Origin: Neisseria lactamica
Lineage (GTDB): Bacteria; Pseudomonadota; Gammaproteobacteria; Burkholderiales; Neisseriaceae
Direction: 5' to 3'
DNA length: 18,367 bases
Assembly (NCBI GenBank): GCA_001067655.1
Contig: JUNU01000202.1
Span: forward strand, 1-18,367
Part shown: positions 13,483-18,367 of the stretch, piece after piece
Layout: every line of letters begins with the position of its first letter
Position numbering within the stretch: the stretch's first letter is position 1
Position numbers and translations under genes: made by a program
The notes under the pieces: generated by a model
Database searches by the model: none
Seen by the model: only the letters and a program-made list of their open reading frames with translations
Told to the model about the DNA's origin: nothing

Positions 13483-13529
13483 GAGGTCGTCTGAAAACCC
13501 GCTGTGGGTTTCGCCAAAACCATTCATCG
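13483..13529 (+). repeat. DUS-plus-hairpin module in the first GST leader
   Basis: An exact DUS is followed by AAACCC-GCTGT-GGGTTT and TTCGCCAAAACCATTCA, matching the hemO leader copy (9552-9599, minus) at nearly every aligned base apart from small gaps in the hairpin loop. Confidence 0.65.
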
Positions 13530-14208
13530 TGCAAAAGGAAGAAACATGCACAACATCACGCTCTATACCCATCCCTTTTCACGCGGCAGATACGTCGTAT
13601 GGATGCTCAAAGAATGCGGCGCGGAATACACCGTCGTACCCATCCAGTTCGGCGCACAAATGAAATCCGCCGAATACCTCACCATCAATCCACAAGGGCA
13701 AGTCCCCGCGCTCAAATTCGGTGATGCCGTACTGACCGAATCGACCGCCATCATTACCTTTTTGGCGGAACAATTCCCCGACAAACACCTCATCCCTGCC
13801 GCAAGTACGGTGGAACGTGGCGAATACTACCGCTGGATGTGCATATTGATGCACCTCGAATACGCAACCTTCAACAAACTGCACAACCTGCCCGTCGATA
13901 CGCCCGAATGCCGCCGCCAAATCGGTTACGGCGATTTCGATACCGCATGGAACACATTGCGCAAACACTTGAAAAACCGCGACTACATCGTCGGAAACAG
14001 CTTTACCGCGATGGATTTGTACTGCTCCGCTCTGATTCTGCACTTTACGCAAAATTGGAAAGTGTTGCCTGCCGATGAAACCGACGTATTGCAACGCTAC
14101 GCCGCCAAACACCTCACCCGCCCCGCTTTCGCCGAAACCACGGCATGGATGCAGGAAACCGCCGCCCAAATGCCGCCTGTGGCATAAATCAAGATTATTA
14201 GAACCACA
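13484..14208 (+). repeat. Tandem repeat unit 1 (DUS, leader, GST gene)
   Basis: This 725-bp unit starts with an exact DUS and contains the hairpin module and the first GST gene. It is repeated immediately by the unit at 14209-14934, which ends where a third DUS starts. The copies have diverged, so the duplication is not recent or selection has separated them. Confidence 0.8.
13546..14187 (+). CDS. Glutathione S-transferase family protein, copy 1
   Basis: This 213-aa cytosolic protein has an N-terminal thioredoxin-fold domain with THPFSRGRYVVWMLKECG and the glutathione-site motif QVPALKFGDAVLTESTAII (the VPAL cis-proline and the ES pair). An all-alpha C-terminal domain contains the RDYIVGNSFTAMDLY N-capping-type motif. 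Ser12 is a candidate activating residue, since no beta-class Cys10 is present (Pro10). Substrate is unknown. The frame is open upstream to 13504, but ATG at 13546 has AAGGAAG in front and matches copy 2. It differs from copy 2 at about 30 residues (about 86% identity by hand count), several in the C-terminal domain that forms the electrophile site. Confidence 0.88.
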   Translation: MHNITLYTHPFSRGRYVVWMLKECGAEYTVVPIQFGAQMKSAEYLTINPQGQVPALKFGDAVLTESTAIITFLAEQFPDKHLIPAASTVERGEYYRWMCILMHLEYATFNKLHNLPVDTPECRRQIGYGDFDTAWNTLRKHLKNRDYIVGNSFTAMDLYCSALILHFTQNWKVLPADETDVLQRYAAKHLTRPAFAETTAWMQETAAQMPPVA

Positions 14209-14256
14209 AGGTCGTCTGAAACCTACTGTGCGGGTTTCACCAAAAACATTCACAAC
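14208..14256 (+). repeat. DUS-plus-hairpin module in the second GST leader
   Basis: An exact DUS (14209-14220) is followed by a degraded hairpin (AAACC ... GGGTTT) and TCACCAAAAACATTCAC. It is the most diverged of the three copies of this module in the window. Confidence 0.6.
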
Positions 14257-14934
14257 GCAAAAGGAAAAGACATGCAAGACATCACGCTCTACACCCATCC
14301 CTTTTCACGCGGCACATACGTCGTATGGATGCTGAAAGAATGCGGCGCGGAATACACCGTCGTCCCCATCCAATTCGGCGCACAGATTCAGTCCGCCGAA
14401 TATCTCGCCATCAATCCCCAAGGACGGGTTCCCGCGCTCAAATTCGGCGATACCGTATTGACCGAATCGCTCGCCATCATTACCTTTTTGGCGGAACAGT
14501 TCCCCGACAAACACCTCATCCCTGCCGCAGACACATTGGAACGCGGCGAATACTACCGCTGGATGTGCCTGTCGCTGCACCTCGAATACGCAGCCTTCAA
14601 CAAACTGCACAACCTGCCTGTCGATACGCCCGAACGCCGCCGCCAAATCGGTTACGGCGATTTTGATACCGCATGGAACACCTTGCGCGAACACTTGAAA
14701 AACCGCGACTACATTATCGGCAACAGCTTTACCGCACTGGATCTGTACTATTCCGGGCTGATTCTGCTCTTAACGCAAAACTTTAAAGTATTGCCTGCCG
14801 ATGAAACCGATGTATTGCAACGCTATGCCGCCAAACATCTCGCCCGTCCCGCCTTTGCCGAAACTATGGCATGGGCGCAGGAAACCGTTGCCCAAATGCC
14901 GCCTGCAGAGTAAATCAAGGCTATTAAAACAAAA
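14209..14934 (+). repeat. Tandem repeat unit 2 (DUS, leader, GST gene)
   Basis: This 726-bp unit is parallel to unit 1, with an exact DUS at 14209-14220 and the third DUS beginning at 14935. Downstream of both stop codons the units share an AAATCAAG-type tail before the next DUS. Confidence 0.8.
14272..14913 (+). CDS. Glutathione S-transferase family protein, copy 2
   Basis: This 213-aa cytosolic protein is the tandem paralogue of the gene just upstream, with the same THPFSRG, VPALKFGDTVLTESLAII and RDYIIGNSFTALDLY motifs and no gaps in alignment. It lacks some residues of copy 1, for example Cys in CRRQ and YCS become Arg and Tyr. Trp in QNWKV becomes Phe. A cluster of changes (MCILM to MCLSL, LHFTQ to LLLTQ) lies in the helical domain, suggesting altered substrate choice, by inference. 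AAGGAAAAG precedes the ATG. It converges on gloA, itself a glutathione-dependent enzyme, across a shared terminator, so this stretch is a small cluster of glutathione-linked detoxification genes. Confidence 0.9.
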   Translation: MQDITLYTHPFSRGTYVVWMLKECGAEYTVVPIQFGAQIQSAEYLAINPQGRVPALKFGDTVLTESLAIITFLAEQFPDKHLIPAADTLERGEYYRWMCLSLHLEYAAFNKLHNLPVDTPERRRQIGYGDFDTAWNTLREHLKNRDYIIGNSFTALDLYYSGLILLLTQNFKVLPADETDVLQRYAAKHLARPAFAETMAWAQETVAQMPPAE

Positions 14935-14980
14935 AGGTCGTCTGAAAACCCGATTGAGAAGGGTTTTCAGACGACCTTTT
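14932..14980. terminator. DUS inverted repeat, bidirectional terminator between GST copy 2 and gloA
   Basis: A perfect 20-bp stem (14932-14951 with 14961-14980) has a 9-nt loop and starts and ends with A4/T4, so U-runs exist on both strands. It contains two exact DUS copies and sits between two convergent genes. Confidence 0.85.
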
Positions 14981-14997
14981 ATCAGACGATTGGAAAA

Positions 14998-15405
14998 TCA
15001 GTATTTCACCGAATCATTACCGCTGTTTTTTTGGATAAATTCAATTTTATAACCGTCAGGATCTTCCACAAAAGCAATAACAGTCGTGCCGTGCATCATC
15101 GGTCCTGCCTCGCGTACAACTTTGCCGCCTTTTTGTCTGACCCGTTCGCAAGATTCATACGCGTCATCCACTTCTACCGCGATATGACCGTAAGCATTGC
15201 CGATATCGTAGCTTTCCGTATCCCAGTTGTGCGTCAATTCCAGTACGGTATTTTCAGCCTCATTGCCATAACCGACAAACGCCAAAGTAAAACGTCCTTC
15301 GGGATAATCGTGGCGGCGCAGCAAAGACATACCCAAAACATTTTGATAGAAGTCCAAAGATTTTTCGAGGTTGCCAACGCGCAACATCGTATGAAGCAGT
15401 CGCAT
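14998..15405 (-). CDS. gloA: Lactoylglutathione lyase (glyoxalase I)
   Basis: GloA isomerises the hemithioacetal of methylglyoxal and glutathione to S-lactoylglutathione in the cytoplasm. The 135-aa protein opens with MRLLHTMLRVGNLEKSLDFY and has the four metal ligands of the nickel-type bacterial enzyme: His5, Glu56 (VLELTHNWD), His74 (AYGHIAVEVD) and Glu122 (YKIEFIQ). It closely follows meningococcal GloA, with a slightly shorter C terminus. AAGGA precedes the start. The neighbouring GST genes also use glutathione. The upstream region has a TATGAT that could be its -10, without a clear -35. Confidence 0.96.
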   Translation of the reverse strand: MRLLHTMLRVGNLEKSLDFYQNVLGMSLLRRHDYPEGRFTLAFVGYGNEAENTVLELTHNWDTESYDIGNAYGHIAVEVDDAYESCERVRQKGGKVVREAGPMMHGTTVIAFVEDPDGYKIEFIQKNSGNDSVKY

Positions 15406-15546
15406 AATGTATTCCTTTTATATTGTTTTAAAAACAGATTTTATCATAGTTCGCCCTAAGCGCCGATTGTCTGCACGGAACGAAATAGCGACACATTTTA
15501 TCCATAAGAAACAACTTTTTCATCCGCCAGGCAGCCATCCTCGTTT

Positions 15547-15558
15547 TTCAGACGACCT
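15547..15558 (-). repeat. Single DUS in the dacB promoter region
   Basis: An exact uptake sequence on the minus strand has no inverted partner. It lies between the expected -35 and the -10 (15564-15569) of dacB, so it replaces much of the promoter spacer. Confidence 0.7.
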
Positions 15559-15563
15559 TGCTT

Positions 15564-15569
15564 TATAAT
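15564..15569 (+). promoter_or_regulatory. -10 element of dacB
   Basis: A perfect TATAAT lies 28 bases before the preferred dacB start codon. No good -35 occurs 16-18 bp upstream, where the sequence is CTCGTTTTT followed by a DUS. Confidence 0.45.
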
Positions 15570-15597
15570 TATGCTTTATGTGTTTTTCAGAACTATC

Positions 15598-17010
15598 ATG
15601 AAGTTAAGACAAACAGCCGCTCTTTTATGGCTGTCCATCCTCTCTTTGCCGGCATTTGCCATCGATTTCGGCCGCATCCCTCAAGACGAAATTTCCGTGT
15701 ATGTTCAAGAATTAGACAGCGGAAACGTCTTGGTCGACCACCGTTCGAATGTGCCGGTCAACCCCGCATCGACCATGAAGCTGGTTACAGCGTTTGCCGC
15801 ATTTAAAGCCTTGGGCAGCGATTACCGCTGGACGACCCAATTTAAAAGTGACGGCACGATTCAAGGTGATACCTTGCAAGGCGATATTTACTGGGTTGGC
15901 AGCGGAGACCCTGTTTTCGACCAAGAAGGCTTGGTCGGGATGCAGCAGCAATTGCGCGATAAAGGCATACGCAAAATCACCGGTGGCTTGGTACTCGACC
16001 GCCATTTATGGGGAGATATTCAAAATCCGAGCGATTTCGAATCCGATGTCGGCTCTCTATTTATGACGCCGCCCGACCCGCATATGCTGGCTTACAAAGT
16101 CGTATCGGTCAAACCGGAACGCAATGACATGGGCGGTGTGGATCTTATGACCAACCCGCCCCTTCCCGATATTAAAATCGACAACAAAATCAACGTCACA
16201 CCATCAAACGCATCCTGCAAAGCCTTGCAAAACCATATGCGCGCAAACTACAAAGGCGGCGTATTGCATGTTTCCGGCAAAGTTCCGGAATCGTGTTTGG
16301 GCAATGAAATGTACGTCAACATGTTGAACATGCGTGAATTTGTACAAAAGAGCTTTATCAACCAATGGCGTTATTCAGGCGGAGAAATTACCGACGGCAT
16401 CAGGGCCGCATCCGTGCCGCCTCATGCCAAAACGCTGGCAGTACACCAATCCAAACCCATGTCTGCCATTTTGACGGACATGAACAAATATTCGAATAAT
16501 CTGATTGCGCGCTCCGTATTCCTGAAATTGGGAGGCGAGCATTCCGGCAACTCCGCCTTGCAGCAAGCCTCTTCAGCCGTAAACCGTGAATTGGCTACCG
16601 CGGGTGTAGATACGGAAAACTTGGTCTTGGAAAACGGTTCGGGCCTATCCCGCCGTGAACGCGTCAGCGCCAATATGTTGGCGCAAATGCTGGAAAAAGC
16701 CTATTTCAGCCCGTTCAAACAAGACTTCATCGATACCTTACCCATTGCCGGCAAAGACGGCACGCTGAAATACCGCCTCAAACAGGCAGGACCCGCCCTG
16801 CGCCTGAAAACGGGCACGCTCAAAGATGTACGCGCCCTCGCCGGATATTGGCTGGGAGACAAACCCATGATCGTGGTGGTGGTGATTAACAGCCCGAATG
16901 CAACCAACTATCTGAATGATTTGGATAAACTGGTTTCAAAAATCGTACAGCCTGGCGGTGACGCTTGGATTGATGCGAAAATGAAGTGCGCAGAACGGAT
17001 GGAAGCTTAA
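15598..17010 (+). CDS. dacB: D-alanyl-D-alanine carboxypeptidase/endopeptidase (PBP4 type)
   Basis: This periplasmic low-molecular-mass penicillin-binding protein trims peptidoglycan peptides. The 470-aa precursor has a signal peptide ending at LPAFA (about residue 21). The three active-site motifs are STMK (Ser58-Lys61), SNN (299-301) and KTG (404-406, in LRLKTGTLKD). The large insertion between the first two motifs is typical of PBP4/DacB and corresponds to gonococcal PBP3. An upstream ATG at 15571 lies only two bases past the -10, so translation from 15598 (MKLRQTAALL) is preferred. It gives a standard signal peptide, although no clear Shine-Dalgarno is visible. Length matches the family. 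Confidence 0.94.
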   Translation: MKLRQTAALLWLSILSLPAFAIDFGRIPQDEISVYVQELDSGNVLVDHRSNVPVNPASTMKLVTAFAAFKALGSDYRWTTQFKSDGTIQGDTLQGDIYWVGSGDPVFDQEGLVGMQQQLRDKGIRKITGGLVLDRHLWGDIQNPSDFESDVGSLFMTPPDPHMLAYKVVSVKPERNDMGGVDLMTNPPLPDIKIDNKINVTPSNASCKALQNHMRANYKGGVLHVSGKVPESCLGNEMYVNMLNMREFVQKSFINQWRYSGGEITDGIRAASVPPHAKTLAVHQSKPMSAILTDMNKYSNNLIARSVFLKLGGEHSGNSALQQASSAVNRELATAGVDTENLVLENGSGLSRRERVSANMLAQMLEKAYFSPFKQDFIDTLPIAGKDGTLKYRLKQAGPALRLKTGTLKDVRALAGYWLGDKPMIVVVVINSPNATNYLNDLDKLVSKIVQPGGDAWIDAKMKCAERMEA

Positions 17011-17015
17011 AACAT

Positions 17016-17069
17016 AAATACACTTCAGGCAGCCGGAGAAATGAAATTCCGGCTGCCTGAAGTGTATTT
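17016..17069. terminator. Bidirectional hairpin with the Simonsiella-dialect DUS core
   Basis: A perfect 22-bp stem (17016-17037 with 17048-17069) has a 10-nt loop and lies between convergent dacB and the TerC-family gene. Each arm contains GGCTGCCTGAA, 11 of 12 bases of the simDUS AGGCTGCCTGAA, not the AGGTCGTCTGAA used elsewhere. It ends with a T-rich stretch on both strands. Confidence 0.8.
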
Positions 17070-17105
17070 TAAAGGCGGTAAATCCTGCTATTTGGTTTTA
17101 TTGCA

Positions 17106-18191
17106 CTAAGCCGATTCCGAATCGGCTTTACCTTTATTTTTCTTATCAGGAAAAATGAAGGAAGCGGCAATCCCGCAAGTCAGTACAACCAATACAACCA
17201 GCAAAGACGCATTGGGCGAAATGTCCCATCCGTGATGGAACATATGGTTGCTTGCCGACAAGCCCAGTTTGACCGCAATGAAGAACAGCAACACGACCAC
17301 TGCTTTTTCCAAATGAACCAAATAGCCCTTCAACGCTTCCAATACAAAATAAAGCGTACGCAAGCCCAAAATGGCAAACATCATGGCGCTGTAAACAATC
17401 AACGGCTCTTTAGATACGGCAATCACCGCAGGTACGCTGTCAAACGCAAACATCACGTCCGACAATTCAATCACCGCCAAACATAAAAACAGTGGAGTCG
17501 CGACCAACTGACCTTTACGCATTTTCTGAGGATGGTTATTTTCAGGATGTTTGAGGTCTTCACCCGCCGGCTCAAGCCGTACATCGGGATATTGCTCATG
17601 CGCTTTTTTCAACTCCTCGCCATTCAAGAAGAAATGGCTGCCGTAAAGACGGGGGAACACGGGAAAAAAGCGATGGACTGCACGGTATGCCAAGTGTTCG
17701 GAATAATCGGCATCTTCTTCGCCCTCTTCTTCATCCCGACGCAGCATCATAACGGCGGTATAGCCGACAATGACGGCGAAAACCACCTCTACAATCGGTC
17801 CCAACGCCAACAGTCCGGCACCGATGGCGACAAAAATCATGCGGAAAATAATCGCACCGATAATCCCCCAGTACAAAACGCGGTGGCGCAAACCTTCAGG
17901 CACTTTAAACCAAGCGAAAACCGCCATCATTAAAAACAGATTATCAACGGACAACACTTTTTCCAAAGCATAGCCGGTAAAGAACAGGCTGGCGGCTTCA
18001 CTGCCGTGATGAACCCATAAAAATGCGCCGAACAAAATCGATATCAACACCCAAAATAGCGACCATATCGCGGCACTTTTCAGCGACATCGGTTTGTTGT
18101 CCCTATGGGCGAACAAATCGATGGCAATCGCGCCCACAGACAAAATCACGAAAACGGCAACGGTTTCAATGGGGAAACCCAAATGGTTCAT
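17106..18191 (-). CDS. TerC family integral membrane protein (Alx-like)
   Basis: This 361-aa inner-membrane protein has about nine hydrophobic helices and a hydrophilic loop at about 151-228 (acidic DEEEGEED start). The conserved acidic motifs of the TerC family are EKVLSVDNLF (Glu77, Asp83) and IELSDVMFAFDSVPAV (Glu242, Asp245, Asp251), thought to bind a metal ion. TerC/Alx/MeeF-type proteins are linked to tellurium resistance or to manganese export during exoenzyme metalation. Which applies here cannot be told from sequence. No ter-operon genes are adjacent, so a manganese or general metal role is more likely. The 5' leader before the next CREE is only about 85 bases and shows no yybP-ykoY-type riboswitch. 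Confidence 0.92.
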   Translation of the reverse strand: MNHLGFPIETVAVFVILSVGAIAIDLFAHRDNKPMSLKSAAIWSLFWVLISILFGAFLWVHHGSEAASLFFTGYALEKVLSVDNLFLMMAVFAWFKVPEGLRHRVLYWGIIGAIIFRMIFVAIGAGLLALGPIVEVVFAVIVGYTAVMMLRRDEEEGEEDADYSEHLAYRAVHRFFPVFPRLYGSHFFLNGEELKKAHEQYPDVRLEPAGEDLKHPENNHPQKMRKGQLVATPLFLCLAVIELSDVMFAFDSVPAVIAVSKEPLIVYSAMMFAILGLRTLYFVLEALKGYLVHLEKAVVVLLFFIAVKLGLSASNHMFHHGWDISPNASLLVVLVVLTCGIAASFIFPDKKNKGKADSESA

Positions 18192-18275
18192 AAAAAGCCT
18201 TTGTTATCAAAATAAAGCGTAAGTATAGTGAAACAACGCGGAATAATATAGAGAAATCCAATAAAGATAATGTAA

Positions 18276-18367
18276 TATAGTGAATTAACTTTAAACCAGG
18301 ACGGCGTTACCTCGCCTTGCCGTACTATCTTGTACTGTCTGCGGCTTCGTCGCCTTGTCCTGATTTA
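18276..18367. repeat. Correia element (CREE), short form, right-truncated by the window
   Basis: It starts with TATAGTGAATTAACTTTAAA, a variant of the Correia terminal repeat, then runs through the ACGGCGTTACCTCGCC and CTGCGGCTTCGTCGCC blocks. The closing terminal repeat falls beyond the window. It lacks the internal AGCTCAAAGAGAAC section of the copy at 1-84, so it is the short internal-deletion form. It lies 85 bases upstream of the TerC-family gene and could affect its promoter. Confidence 0.85.

Noticed and set aside
18192..18275. Possible manganese (yybP-ykoY) riboswitch before the TerC-family gene
   Set aside because: These riboswitches are common before alx/terC-type genes, but the leader here is about 85 bases, AT-rich and shows no paired helices or conserved loop motif.

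Overview
The window comes from a commensal Neisseria, most likely the N. mucosa / N. sicca / N. macacae group. The clearest evidence is the DNA uptake sequence (DUS). I count at least 17 exact copies of AGGTCGTCTGAA on the two strands, the dialect associated with that group, and I did not see the meningococcal/gonococcal form ATGCCGTCTGAA. Correia elements (CREE) cut by both window edges and near-meningococcal HmbR, HemO and GloA proteins agree with this. I see no phage, insertion sequence, CRISPR array, tRNA or rRNA.

Layout from the left. 1-84 is the end of a CREE. 202-1853 (minus) holds two metabolic regulators, a GlpR-type DeoR protein and a GntR/FCD protein, separated by a DUS hairpin. 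The gap upstream of the GntR gene (1854-2213) carries a divergent promoter, an overlapping palindrome and a strong intrinsic terminator. This looks like a ~90-nt small RNA gene under control of the GntR neighbour. Next, all on the minus strand, are an OsmC/YhfA protein, thiD, a PlsC-type acyltransferase and an OlsB-type N-acyltransferase. A small plus-strand lipoprotein of unknown function follows at 5609-6031.

The centre is the haem-iron locus on the minus strand: hemO (haem oxygenase, 8899-9522), then hmbR (TonB-dependent haemoglobin receptor, 6238-8616) with a Fur-box-like site in its promoter. HmbR extracts haem at the outer membrane and HemO degrades it in the cytoplasm to release iron. 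The poly-G tract that switches hmbR on and off in meningococci is here a short interrupted GGGCGGG, so the gene should be stably on.

The right part starts with a plus-strand pqiABC operon (9995-13481) with overlapping start and stop codons, encoding an MCE-type envelope lipid-transport system. Two tandemly duplicated glutathione S-transferase genes follow (13546-14913), the repeat unit running from one DUS to the next. Then come gloA (minus), dacB/PBP4 (plus) and a TerC-family membrane protein (minus). The window ends inside a second, short-form CREE from 18276.

Most genes end at DUS inverted repeats that double as stem-loops. Two hairpins carry other DUS dialects: the Eikenella-type core at 5501-5547 and the Simonsiella-type core at 17016-17069. 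A ~45-bp DUS-plus-hairpin module recurs in the leaders of hemO and both GST genes.
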